64,000 nt of DNA, from NCBI GenBank assembly GCA_963210315.1, contig OY723269.1:1426001-1490000 (forward strand), written 5' to 3'. The stretch's first letter is position 1. Each line of letters starts with the position of its first letter. Made by a program: the position numbers and the translations under genes. This document shows positions 23,693 to 34,665 of the stretch, one piece after another. The notes below the pieces were generated by a model. It was not told where the DNA came from. It ran no database searches and saw only the letters and a program-made list of their open reading frames with translations. This DNA comes from Rhynchopus euleeides (lineage: Eukaryota; Euglenozoa; Diplonemea; Diplonemida; Diplonemidae).

Positions 23693-25337
23693 CAGAGCTG
23701 CTGGACAGGATCCCTTCCTCTTCGGGCGGAATGAGAACTGAAAAAACAAATATTGGTATTTTTCTTGTGGACCGACAAAGTATTTGCCCTCCCCCCGCCC
23801 CCCAAGGTGTATCTTGTCAAGGCGGAACTGCAAAGCACCGGATGATTGTCGTCACACACACAGTCTCGTGCGCCTACCAATCACACACCACCTCCCCAGG
23901 CAAAGTTTGCCTCTCTGCATTTCGTGCGTTCAACGAGCACCTCGTGCTGCCCTCGGCTACCCGCTGCCCCACTGAGGTGCTTTCTGAAGCGGCACCATGT
24001 TGGACAGCTTTTGGAAGACGGATCAATGATGTCAACAGCAGTTGATGTCAACGATCAATCTCTCAGATAGCATCATAACTGAGCCGATGACTCGACATCT
24101 CAAGCACAGGGGGGTAGGGCCTGTCCAGCTGTCGGTGGTGATGCCGCCTGTCCTGCCTGGAGGGGAGGGTTTCGGCATTTTCAAAAAAGGAAATCACCCC
24201 ACTCCCATACCAATCCATTGCGTGTCCCTCCCAGACACAATGCAAATCATCTGTCGAGCTGTGTGTGTGTGAAGGTCGGTTTTTTCTGGTTTGTTTCCCC
24301 CGACCCCCATTCTTTCATTTTGAGCGATTCAATTATTTTTTTTCCTGTGTGCATGTGCTAACTCTCGTTCAAAACACGATACGTGACACCTTATTTTCAA
24401 ACCCGGCGCACGAGCTGATCAGGCTTCCATAGGCCATCTAGTTTGAGCCACTATTATTCGCCCTCTAACTGGCCAAAAGGAAAGTCTAGACCAAGTCGAA
24501 AACCATGGCTCGAGTGGAGCTGAATACACCCAGCTCTACCTGCCATGACATTGGTCAGGCAACCCCTGACCCGTGCAAGCCGGAACCCTGCTTCCTGCTG
24601 CTGGGGATGTGTCGGTGTTGTTCTCTACTTTTTTTTGCCGGATTTGGCGCACAAACAACAGCCTTATCCTTATTCTTTTTTGTTTCCATACGCCAGCACT
24701 GCATGCAGCCCTCACTAGCCTCCCCCCCCACCCCCTCCAGGGCCACCCCAGACACCGCCGAGGTGGGCGAACCAAACACACCAGCAAACCCCCCCCCCCC
24801 CCCCGTATTTTTTTATCAGGTCTCTCTGCGCCGTCTGCACAAAAGCCAGGGCGAAAATGAAGCACCGCCTCCGCAGGCCTTCCCCTGCTTTCATAAGCGC
24901 GGCTTATTTTTCACCAGGAGCCAGGTCCCCCCCTCGAGAGTTCAGTCCATTCGGGGATGGGATGGGACGAGAACAGGGTGTGGTGCGCGCCTCCGCCGTG
25001 TCTGATACGAATCCAGGGGTGGGGGGGGTGGGGGGCAACAGAAGCTATTTAAAAAAAGGCCCGGGGAAGGGGGTGGGTGGCGTGGGGGAGGGGGGGGGGG
25101 GGTGGTGCATGCGTGAAAGAACACAAGCAGGAACAGTATAATACTCCCGGGAAAGCGGGGAGGAAACGGAGATACCCCCCCCCGCCCCGCCCCGCCCCAC
25201 TGCGGCCCCTTCGCACTACACCTTCTAGCTGTGGGTCGAGGGAGAAGGGTGTGGGGAGAAATGCCAATGCCATCGGAATTGAGACCCTTTCCAAGCCAAC
25301 TCCACGCACATCACAGGAGACCCCCCCCCCCCCCCTA
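23693..25337. other. gene-free region with low-complexity tracts
   Basis: No recognisable gene. 24640-24675 (TTTGGCGCACAAACAAC) matches 32035-32065, so it is another dispersed-repeat fragment. Poly(C) and poly(G) tracts at 24786-24803, 25090-25102 and 25320-25335. Confidence 0.4.
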
Positions 25338-26485
25338 GGGGGGGTCAAATGCCACCCTTTTACGTGGACAAACACGATTTTTCAAAAAACCGGCGCAGAG
25401 GCCCCAAAGCCCCCGTAAACCCTCCAAACCCCCCCAGATCGGTCCGGAAACCCATCGAACCCCACTTTTCCACCATTCCGGGCACCTCAGGTGCCCGAAT
25501 TGGGGTACCTAAATTTTGTGCCACCGTTTGGTACCGGACAGTGCCACTGTGTGGGAGGTTGGAAAAGAAAATGCCCCAACACACCACATCTGAGGGTTGC
25601 AATGCATGTTGCTTGCCAACCACGTCATCCGGTGGGTGTCAGGCGCTATGTAGGTGGCATTAGCCAGGTCTTCGATGTGTTCTGGCTTGTATATGTACCT
25701 CCCTGCCACCATGCACCGGGAGGCTGCCTGTAGGTACGGAACAAGTCCAGATGGTCGTGTGATTCCTGTGCAGCAGTGCTCCACAACCGGGATGTGTTGA
25801 CAACGACTGTTGCAACACGAGCTGTACATTCCGGGAACACACGAAGTGCGCTGTCGTGGTACCCATTGTGCCAGAATTGGTAGTTGCTGCGGTCTACTTT
25901 GCCTGGCCCAAGAGCACTGGTACTGAACGGTGCAATATGCGTGGCGAGGTGAATGCAACGGAAGGGCGCAAAGTCAATACAGCTCTCGGATGGCGGGTGG
26001 TGGTGCCACTAGTGTGTGACGTTCACTCGAGGATACAACGCATCACAATGAATCAGCAACCGTGGACCGAGTACAATACGCTCTCTGTGGCTGGTGTGGG
26101 GGACAAAGGCAGTGCCTGTGCCGCAGGCAGGGAGGTACATATACAAGCCAGAACACATCGAAGACCTGGCTCATGCCACCTACATAGCGCCTGACACCCA
26201 CCGGATGACGTGGTTGGCAAGCAACATGCATTGCAACCCTCAGATGTGGTGTGTTGGGGCATTTTCTTTTCCAACCTCCCACACAGTGGCACTGTCCGGT
26301 ACCAAACGGTGGCACAAAATTTAGGTACCCCAATTCGGGCACCTGAGGTGCCCGGAATGGTGGAAAAGTGGGGTTCAATGGGTTTCCGGACCGATCTGGG
26401 GGGGTTTGGAGGGTTTACGGGGGCTTTGGGGCCTCTGCGCCGGTTTTTTGAAAAATCGTGTTTGTCACCCCCATTTGACCCCCCC
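25338..26485. mobile_element. 1148-bp G7TC/TA element with arms of about 365 bp
   Basis: Ends GGGGGGGTCAAATG and complement, flanked on both sides by TA (25336-25337, 26486-26487) and then poly(C). The left arm (25338-25707) and right arm (about 26126-26485) are near-perfect inverted copies, differing at a few sites such as ATTAG versus CTCATG. The middle (about 420 bp) is unique; a minus-strand frame (25509-25958) runs through left arm and middle but matches nothing I know. Same terminal rule as 5953-9497 but different internal sequence. Non-autonomous or decayed. Confidence 0.85.
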
Positions 26486-26759
26486 TACCCCCCCCCCCCG
26501 CTCGCAGGCGGCGCACACACACACACACGACACACACACACACCCCGCCGTGCTGTCTTGGCTATTGCTAAGCCACTCTCCTCCTCCTCCTCCGCCTCGA
26601 CTCCTGACTTGCCCCCACCCCACCTCCCGCCCTCTGCTGCCCCAGGCAATCTAACGTTATCCCTGCTTTTCTAACTAGAAGAATCCGGTCCCACGCGGGG
26701 CCTGCCTTGTCTTGTGTGGGGGGTGGGGGTGTGCCGGAGGCGTGCGTGGGGTCCGTGCG

Positions 26760-27521
26760 ATGATCTTTAGCTTCTTCGTGTTCAACCGGTACGGCACGTG
26801 CATATTCCACGAGGATTACACCGCGGGTCGGAGGGGGCCCAATGAGGTGTGGGTCCCCAGCGCGAAGGATAATGACAAGTTCAAGCTGACGGCGGGGCTG
26901 GTCCACTCTGTGCGGTACTTCATCACCGCCATGTCGAAGCGGGAGCACCTCGGGGATGGGTTCTTCGCCTTCCAGACGGACGCGTATAAATGCCACTGCT
27001 TGGAGGCGCCCACCGGATACCGTCTGGTGATGATCACAGACCCATCGGTGGCGCTTGCCGACCTGAAGCCCTTCCTGCAGGGTGTCTACTCTGGCATCTT
27101 TGTGGAAAAGGTTTGCAAGGACCCCTCCTACACGCATGCGAAGTTCTGCGTCATCACAAACCCTGCCTTTGGCGACCTCCTCTACAGGAACCTGCAGCAG
27201 GTATGCCTCGGGGTGGTGAAGTAGATGTAGTGTTGTTCGGGATATGTAGAGCGCCCTTCCTTTGTTGCTGTGTTGACGCTTCCACCACCCAATATGCCCG
27301 CCCGCTTCCTGCGGGGTGTGTGTGTGTGTGTGTGTGTAGAGCGGCATGTGAACACAATAGGTAGCAAGACACACACACAGAGGAGGTCCAGGCTCGTCAC
27401 GTTTGTTTCGCTCCATGCATGCGCTAAAGGCACATGCCAGCCCGTCGCCACCCCACCCCACCACACACAGCTCAGCTGTTCCGGCCGCCGGGATGAGGAA
27501 GTCAAGGAACGATCCAGATGA
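26760..27521 (+). CDS. TRAPPC1: TRAPP complex subunit TRAPPC1/Bet5
   Basis: Longin-like subunit of the TRAPP tethering and Rab-GEF complex acting in ER-Golgi transport. The first exon, 26760-27200, encodes 147 residues starting MIFSFFVFNRYGTCIF, the typical strand-turn-strand with Asn-Arg where human TRAPPC1 has LYLFDRNG. Then come KLTAGLVHSVRYFITAMS, GFFAFQTDAYKCHC, EAPTGYRLVMITDP and the C-terminal helix region. A donor GTATGC lies at 27201. The last exon is uncertain: an acceptor at 27470 gives 16 more residues and a stop at 27521, but that tail does not look like the conserved end. The upstream open frame lacks homology. The G7TC element ends only about 270 bp upstream. Confidence 0.85.
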
Positions 27522-29467
27522 GGAGTCCTCCCCACACATGCTGATTTTTCAGCAGGCGCTGGTTGAGGCAGTCAGAGGGGCGGGGGGTGTCTGTTCGCAG
27601 AGGGCGAACGGAGGCGTCTGCCCCCCCCCCCCCCCCACCAACGTGCGCACGCTGGGTGCGGGCAGCAAGTGGGCCGGGTGCGGATTTGGGCGGGATAGGG
27701 GGTGGTGGGGGCATCGGGGCCAAGCCCCACACCCAGCGTGCGGGCCACCCTGCGAGGGAGTACGCACGCCTGCCGCCTTGCCAAACGTGAGAAGACCCCC
27801 GCGCCTCCCCCACTGGAGTCTCGAGGAGGCACCCGACCCGACTGACTGAGGTCGGCACGATCCCAACGGGCCTTTTCAAACCACCAAGCTGAACCCCAAC
27901 AGGCGAGCCACATGACGGGTTGGGCTAACGAGAGAGTCTCAATGCATGGCGCCCCCCCCCCCCCCCCCCCGCCTCGCTGCTCACCCCAAGAAGGCAGTGC
28001 CGGGGGGGGGGGGGGGGGGGGCGGTGAAACGCTCGTTGGCGATACTGAGTTCGCTCGACATGGTAGGATAGGTCATGTCGCCTCGCGGAGGCAGGGCGGC
28101 TGTCGCTGTGACGGGGCGCCAGCACCACCGCCACCATCACCCCTTTCACCACCTCCCGCTCCAGCTTCCGAAAGGCTTGGAGGGCGCGGAGGGGATTGGG
28201 TGTGTGTGTATGGGTGTCACTGGGGAGAGGTTGTGGTGCACGCCAAGGGGCAGGAGGGACCACTCTCTGTGCTGCTCTCAGGCATGCAGCTTGGGGGGGT
28301 CCAGCTGGTCTCCAGACCAGCAGAACCAGCAAAAAAAACCCGAAGATTCAATTTCAAGCTAACGTGCCTGCTCTCACTGCACCACTGTAAAAAAAAGTAT
28401 ACCCACGTGTGAGTGTTGTGCGCGCGCAAAACAAAAAGAAGCAACCGCACCCCACAGTGTGTGTGAGGATTGATGCCCGCCTTGTTGTGCGTGCAATCCG
28501 GAGCGAAGCAAGGCGCGGGCGACGGGAGGGCTTGGGGGGGGGGGGGGGTGGGGGGGGGCGGAGAAAAACAGACGCCCTGACTGACGCAATGGAGGGGAGA
28601 GGCGTTGTATCGAAGCGGTCCCCACTCTCCCTCCTCCGCCCCATCCCGCCCAATCTCCTCCCAACCTCCACACCCCCTCCTTGGTGATTTCTCCGTGGCG
28701 CCGTGGTGTTCTGTTGTCGGGTTCTGTTCGATGGTGCCGGCCTGCGAATCCAACGCTGCCAACGACTCTATGTAACCCTGGGACCCCCCTGTTATGTGAG
28801 GGATGAGCGGAGGGGGGGGAGGGGTTGGTTCTTGCTGCGGGGGTGGCGCCTGTCCCCCGCTGCTGGAAACCTCCCCCCTGAGGCAGTGCCCACCGCCTGA
28901 CGCCCCCCCAACACCGCCACCGCCACCACCACCACTACCTCTCCGACTAAAACACCCGTTTCCCCTCCCTCCACGCTCCAACGCCACCTTGTAGCCCATC
29001 TGTTGATCCCACCCGCCACCTCCGTCTGCCGCCCACCCCGCACCTTCACCTTCACCACGGGCCTCACCCTTGTCGTCTCTCTTGGAGGGCCTTCGCTCAG
29101 AAATGCAGAAAGAAGTGGAAAAAAAAAGGTAGGGCTGCCTCACAGAACTGTCTGGAAAGAAGGGTCCCCTATCTCCAGCTCCTCGGGATGCAGTAGCCCA
29201 GGCGTTGCGGCAGCACGCCGCGGCAACCGAAGCCTATCCGGGAGGGGGGGGGGGGGACATTGCACAGAATCTATCACTCCACCATCTCTCCCCCCCTGCC
29301 CTGTCTTTCTGCACCAAAGGGAACAACCCCGGCTCCTGCAATCACCCCCCCGGGTTCTTCGCCACCCCTGCACCAACCTTGACTCCACCACCACCACCAC
29401 CACCGCCCACCGCCTGATTCACCCACCGTACACCGTACTGCATCACCACCTCCTCCTACCGCCAGAA
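27522..29467. other. intergenic region, low complexity
   Basis: Poly(C) at 27952-27970, poly(G) at 28003-28021 and 28527-28560, C/T-rich tracts. 29087-29112 (GGCCTTCGCTC then AGAAATGCAGAAAG) is an inverted fragment of the short TIR repeat. A long open frame from 29003 leads into the next gene but is low complexity before 29468. No gene recognised. Confidence 0.4.
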
Positions 29468-30703
29468 ATGGTGCGCGATTCCGACCGGCGAGGGGGGGAG
29501 GGTGTTGAGCCCCGCTGGGCCCGCGATGACCTGGCCCTGATGGACAAGATTGAGGACTGGACGCGTGTGGTGGAGAACGACGATGACCGGAACAAGGTGA
29601 TCCGCCAGATTAGCGACATGTATGTTATCGCTGCGGAGGGGATCATGGAGAAGGGGCTGGGGTCTGCGCGCAACCCTGTTGCGGTGATCTATGCGCGGAT
29701 CCGGCAGGCACGCGACATGGAGCCGATGGACTACTTCATCGAGGAGTGGGAGCTGTGGAAGGACAGCGAGCTGGTGCAGCGGCTGCGCTCCATCGACCCT
29801 GTGGACTTCAACGACATGACGACGAGCCTCGCGGGGGCGCGTGACAAGATAGCGGTGATGATCTCCCGCCTCCGCAAGTTCGGCGAGCCGGACCGTCCCC
29901 CGCTCCGCCGCGGGGGTGACAGCCGCGACGACCGCCCCGCACCGAGGGACCGCGACAGGGACAACCGGGACAACCGCGACCGTGACAACCGTGACAACCG
30001 CGACCGCGATAACCGTGACAGCCGGGACCGCCGGGACGACCGTGGCGACCGTGACAGGGACAACCGGGACCGTCGGGACGACCGTGGTGGGCCCCGCTGG
30101 CGCGATGAGGAGCCGCGCCGCAGGCAGCGCCGCGACGACGATGAAGACGATTGGGACCGTGACAACCGCGACCGCCGTGGTGGGGGCCGGAATGGCGGTG
30201 GCGGTGGTGGCGGCCCCCGCCGCGAGCGGGATGCCCCCGAGGACCGTTGGGGTCGGGGCGGCCGCAACGACCGGGAGTGGCGTGACGACGATGACCACCG
30301 CGGTAGTGGTGGTGGTGGTGGTGGTGGCCGCCGTGACCGGGATGAGCGTGTGGGTCCCCGTGGTGGCGGTGGTGGTGGTGGCAACCGCGAGGAGCGGTGG
30401 GAGGACCGCCCGGCGCGTGGTGGCGGCGGCGGCGGCGGCGGCGGCAGGGACGGGGGGCGTCGTGGCGGGGGCGGAGGTGGTGGGCGCGGTGGTGACGACG
30501 TGTCAATGGGCAGTATGTATGCCCCCCGTCCGTTATCTTGCTGCTTTGTTGTGGCCAGGGTTGTTCCGTCGATTTGGTTGACACTTTGTGCCACTTGTAT
30601 TCTGTTTGGCGCAGAAGCCAGGGAAGTCGCATCAAAGGAACAAGACAGCACAGCTCGCAGCTCTGATGAGAGGCAGCTACACTCCTCCAACAGTAATTCA
30701 TAA
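29468..30703 (+). CDS. helical-repeat and Arg/Asp/Gly-rich protein (probable 5' half of a larger gene)
   Basis: Starts at the ATG giving MVRDSDRR. Two copies of a helical module of about 45 residues occupy residues about 35-135. The first has the core GSARNPVAVIYARIRQAR, a pattern I associate with small helical domains of protist RNA-binding proteins. The second ends AGARDKIAVMISRLRKFG. Residues about 145-345 are DRDNRD and RGG/GGG low complexity, typical of RNA-binding linkers. A GTATGT donor at 30513 and acceptor at 30614 give a short last segment that stops at 30703. The same module continues in 30793-32536, so I think both belong to one transcript, though I could not find a fully phase-consistent join across 30500-30800. 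Confidence 0.65.
   Translation: MVRDSDRRGGEGVEPRWARDDLALMDKIEDWTRVVENDDDRNKVIRQISDMYVIAAEGIMEKGLGSARNPVAVIYARIRQARDMEPMDYFIEEWELWKDSELVQRLRSIDPVDFNDMTTSLAGARDKIAVMISRLRKFGEPDRPPLRRGGDSRDDRPAPRDRDRDNRDNRDRDNRDNRDRDNRDSRDRRDDRGDRDRDNRDRRDDRGGPRWRDEEPRRRQRRDDDEDDWDRDNRDRRGGGRNGGGGGGGPRRERDAPEDRWGRGGRNDREWRDDDDHRGSGGGGGGGRRDRDERVGPRGGGGGGGNREERWEDRPARGGGGGGGGGRDGGRRGGGGGGGRGGDDVSMGSMYAPRPLSCCFVVARVVPSIWLTLCATCILFGAEAREVASKEQDSTARSSDERQLHSSNSNS
30644..30696 (+). other. short element shared by two gene 3' ends (copy 2)
   Basis: Matches 14659-14712 around CAGCTCTGATGAG and the following CACT-CTCCAA. Lies just downstream of the acceptor at 30614. Confidence 0.5.
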
Positions 30704-30792
30704 TATTTCGAGATCCCCCCATGCAGGGCACGGCTTCGGCAAAGCCGCCCTCGGCGCGGGCGTCACTTGAACCACCACCCCACCACCAACAG

Positions 30793-32536
30793 GGAGAAGG
30801 ACGAAGTGAGCCAGTTTGTCTCCCAACACGTGGAGGACCCTGATGTATGTTGGCATCTCGAGGCCCAGGGCTGGGGAAACGCCGGGTTTGACACAAGCTG
30901 CCTGAAGAGACCAAGCCCTAAAGCTCTGTCTCGACCTCTCAGAAACACACCCCGTGCCCTCCCCGGCCGGGAATGCGAATGGAAAAGGAGACGCACCCAA
31001 GCATACAAACATCCACAAGAAATACACCCCCTGGTCGAGATGTTGTACCCCGCTGGGCTGCTGTGTGCTCCCTCTCTCACCCCCCTTTTGCAGCTCTGCA
31101 CTCTCTCTCTGCCACCGCACCGCCACGCTTGGTTTCCTCACAGCTGCGCACGCAGATCATGGCAGAGCTCTCATCGCTGACACCCGAAGGCATCGCGCGT
31201 GTGACGGAGCGCGAGTTGGATAGTGCCAAGAACAAGGCAGCCGTACTTTTGAAGCGCATCACACAGGAGAGGAAGGGGAAGCTGGTGCCCCTGAAGGAGG
31301 GGGGTGGTGGTGGGTCGCAGGCGGCCCGCATGTCCGGCTCCAGCATCGAGAAATTTTGCAGCCGGTACGCCCTGGATGACAACATGGAGGACCAGCTGCG
31401 GCAGCTCCCGCAGCCGGCTGCGCAGGTTGTGGTGAGCGCAGACTACGCGGACCAGGACTACCCAGCAGAAGCGATACAGACAGCGATCAACGACAACCGC
31501 GGGGAGTCGGAGTACATCCCGAAGTATGTTCTAGGTGCTTTGGTGGGTGGTGGTCTTCTTCGCTGGCGGTGCCGTATAACGGCGTCTTGTTTATCTTTCG
31601 CACACTCGGTGTGGAGCAGAAGGTCACTCACCACAGCTCTGCACCCCAACCCCATCAGGCTCAACGGGGTGTCGTTTAAGGGTTTGTGGTTAGGGAGCGT
31701 CAACGCATCAACAAGAAAAATGCAGGCTGAGAGCGGTTGCTGCTGAACGGTGTTGTGACGGTTTTTTTTTCACACACAACAAGAAGAAAGCTTGTCACAG
31801 TGAAAAAGATAGCTGGCAGCGCTTTGGGTGACAAACACAATCTACCTTGCCTTGTTGCTATGACTGTGCGCACACTCACACCAACCTTCATCAGGCAAAA
31901 CACGTGGGAGGCCTTCACTCTGTGCCACTGTGTGTCAAACTGTGTCACTCTGCAGCCAGTGTTGTGAGGCGGCTCACCATTCATCACTTCTCTGCATTTC
32001 TGAGCGAAGGCCCCCCGTGAGGTTTGTTCACCCGGGTTTGGCGCACAAACAACGCCTTATCTTTTTCGCGCACTCCCCCGAAGCGTGGCCAACACGCTCT
32101 CTACCCCCCCCGGCCCCACCACACCCACCCCACTCACCGATGCAACAGGCAGAAGCGCCTGCTCGATCTGCTGGATATGTTTGAGTTCGACAGCGAGTGC
32201 GCAAGACTCCTGCGCTTGGCTGATTCGAAGACGTTGGACCGGATCGCTGAGGGCATCAACGTGGAGACACCGATACACGAGGTGCTGGGGAGGATGCAGC
32301 GCTACATGCGTGAGGTGCAGATTCTCCGTGACAGCACCGAGCAAATCGGCCTGCGTTTCATCACAGGGTCGCTTCGTATTGCGGAGGTGCTCCCCGGGTC
32401 GCCTGCCGCGCGGGCAGAGGTCAAGAGGAACTGGAAGGTCGTGGCTTTTAACAACCGCCCCGTGTCTTCCCAGTCCCAGGCTGAAGAGGCGGCGGGTGAC
32501 GCCATGTCCTTCCGCATCACCTTCGTCACGATCTGA
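30793..32536 (+). CDS. helical-repeat protein ending in a PDZ-like domain (probable 3' half of the preceding gene)
   Basis: Three exons join in phase: 30793-30844 (5' border uncertain), 31144-31523 and 32149-32536. Donors are GTATGT and acceptors CAG. The spliced product holds three more copies of the helical module: one spanning the first junction with LDSAKNKAAVLLKRI, one with SIEKFCSRYALDD, and one with FEFDSECARLLRL. The last about 65 residues look like a PDZ domain (IGLRFITGSLRIAEVLPGSP, then WKVVAFNNRPV and SFRITFVTI). No ATG is available before 31159, which supports fusion to the upstream RGG-rich part. Role inferred: scaffold or RNA-associated protein. The large intron 31524-32148 carries a short TIR repeat. 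Confidence 0.65.
31910..32012. repeat. intronic short TIR repeat (GGCCTTCGCTC family)
   Basis: Begins GGCCTTCACTCTG and ends CTGAGCGAAGGCC, inverted ends of about 11 bp. Closely matches 38678-38783. It sits wholly inside the intron 31524-32148. A GCGTCAACGCATCA motif lies about 200 bp upstream, as it does upstream of the 38.7 kb copy. Confidence 0.7.
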
Positions 32537-34665
32537 TTATTTTTTTTTAGCGAGCAGAAGATAGAATGCTGCCACATACCTCCATGATGTCATCCCCCCC
32601 CCTCCCCCAACCGGTGTATCACTGAGATCACTCGATCTCGGACATGGCCTGCATATCGATCGAAGGCGTGCCTGGCTTTTCCACATCGCTGTCTGGTTTG
32701 ATGCGTTCACCAGACTCTCCTGGTTTCTCGCAAAGAAGACTGTTGGCAACGCATGTGTTCAATCAGGTGCCCCCCCCCCCCCCCCCACAGGTGACGAAAC
32801 GAAACAGCGCATGGCCAAATCAATTGCTGGCATTTTTTGAGCATATTTTTGTAGGGCCGAGCGCCAACGCATCAAATATGGAAGGGCGCATCACGCGTCC
32901 CTCTGATGTTTGCGTGTTGTACTTTGGGTTAGCGCAGCTTGGGCATCGCGCGCACGGTGGACTCCCACCCCCTGGAGCGGGGGTCTGGGGCGGGGGTCTG
33001 GGCGACCCCCGCGAGTGGGGGTCTGGACCCCCGCTAGCGGGAGTCTGCCCTGCTATTTTTGGTGCCCAGACGACCCCCGATAGCGGGGGTCCAGACCCCC
33101 ACTCGCGGGGGTCCCGACCCCCGCGAGCGGGGGTCTGGACCCCCGATATTCCGATATCCCAAAAAGGTGCACCCTGACGTGTGGGAGTCCACCGTGCGGT
33201 GTCCCCCCCTCCCCCCCCCCCCCTCTGGCCACAACGTGAAGAAACCCGAGCCCCGCGTTTGTTATCCGATATACAGAGAAGGTGCTTTTCTGGAGGACCC
33301 CCCCCCCCCCCGCCCCCTGCACCCTCTTCCCCCCCCTCCTCTCTCCTCAGATGCCGGAAAAGGGATATGGCTTTTTTGTTTGCGGGTACATGATGATGCC
33401 TTGGATTGTAGAGAACCCCAGTGTCCAAACGGGTGGCCTTCGGTGTGGTCCTCTGCCTAATAAACGTGTGCCGTGCCTTTTTTTGCGGTGCGAAAAATGG
33501 GAAATGCGAACGGTATTTGCACGAAGGCGTGTCACGAGATGGGCGGGGGTGGGGTGGGGTGGGGGTGCACTCTTGTGCAAAAAAAAGGACTGCGCCATAC
33601 TGTACCCCACGGACAGGATTTCGCCATTTTTTTTTCCTGTACGCGTGGAGCACTATAAACACTCCCCCCACCCCTCCTCCAAAAGCTATCCGTAGAACCA
33701 AAAAAGCAGTTTAGGTTGGTGGTGGGTTCGGTGCCACAGACCTGCCACCCAACCCGCCCCGCCAGAGTTAACATTTTTTTTTGCAGCCACCCCCCCCCCC
33801 CCCTCCCCATCCCACACCCTCCCACTGCGTGTTGTGTATACGCTGGCTGACTATGAATTACCCCACCCCCTCCCTGAGCCCACCCCCTCGATGCTAAGTG
33901 CAGGTAGGCAGGGCAGGCAGTGGTTGCCCGGCACGAAAGCTCGAGTCCCTTCGTGGCTGGTGTCGCGATAAAACAAGAGCTGAAATCGTGGATGTGCGGC
34001 TGCACTGCACAAACAGGATTGTGATGAAAGTTGTGGTGGGGCGGGGGGTGGTGGTGGTGGTGGTGTGTGCGGCAGTGCCGTGGTGCACCTGCCCTCCCTT
34101 GCAAGGGGACACATCAGAGGGGATTGGGGGGGTGGGGGGGGGGGGAATCACAAAAAACAAAAGCAACCGTAACAAAACAAGCAGAGTCCTGTTCTGGGTA
34201 TATTTTTTTCTGATGCACCCCCTCCACCCCGACCCCCCCCCCCCCCAACACAACACACACAGAGCAGTTTTGGGGAAGGGCTTGCCTCCTGTCTGACCAC
34301 CCATTCACCCACTCCTGGTCCGACCAACAGGCACATACCCCACCCCACACACACACACACCCTCCTCTACACACCCCACCCCCACCCCCCTTCCCCCGCC
34401 CGCCGCGTGTCTCCACGCCGCTCGCGCGCCTTTTGTGTGACTGAAGCAGGGGCTCTACACACTCCCCCCCGGGGAGGGTAAACAAGGAGCCCCCCCCCCC
34501 CCCCAAGAGAGGGAACCGTACACTAGAAGGCTCCCGAGCGCACCTCCCCCACCACCCCACCCCCACCCACCCCCACACTCGCGTAGAGCGCGTCGAAGCA
34601 CCGCGTGTTGTGGGGGTGGGGGGAGTCGTAGAAGTAGAAAGGAGGCTCGCCGAACAGGAAGAGTG
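32537..34665. other. intergenic region with GGGGGTC palindrome cluster
   Basis: No gene recognised. 32965-33160 is packed with GGGGGTCTGG/CCAGACCCCC and GCGAG/CTAGC-centred palindromes. Poly(C) tracts at 32770, 33206, 33300, 33787, 34228 and 34490. Confidence 0.5.
32965..33160. repeat. tandem and inverted GGGGGTC repeats
   Basis: At least ten copies of a CCCCCG(A/C)-n-(C/T)GGGGGTC hairpin unit of 15-18 bp in alternating orientation. Can fold into several nested hairpins. Origin unknown. Confidence 0.75.

Noticed and set aside
23272-24045. 257-residue ORF crossing the end of the 22.6-23.7 kb element
   Set aside because: Runs through the non-coding hairpin repeat and TIR; composition not coding-like.
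25509-25958. 149-residue minus ORF in the G7TC element as a transposase
   Set aside because: A third of it lies in the inverted arm and recurs in the other arm; no DDE/D motif seen.
29456-30914. Minus-strand ORFs of 280-368 residues opposite the RGG-rich gene
   Set aside because: Low-complexity shadows of the Asp/Arg/Gly repeats.
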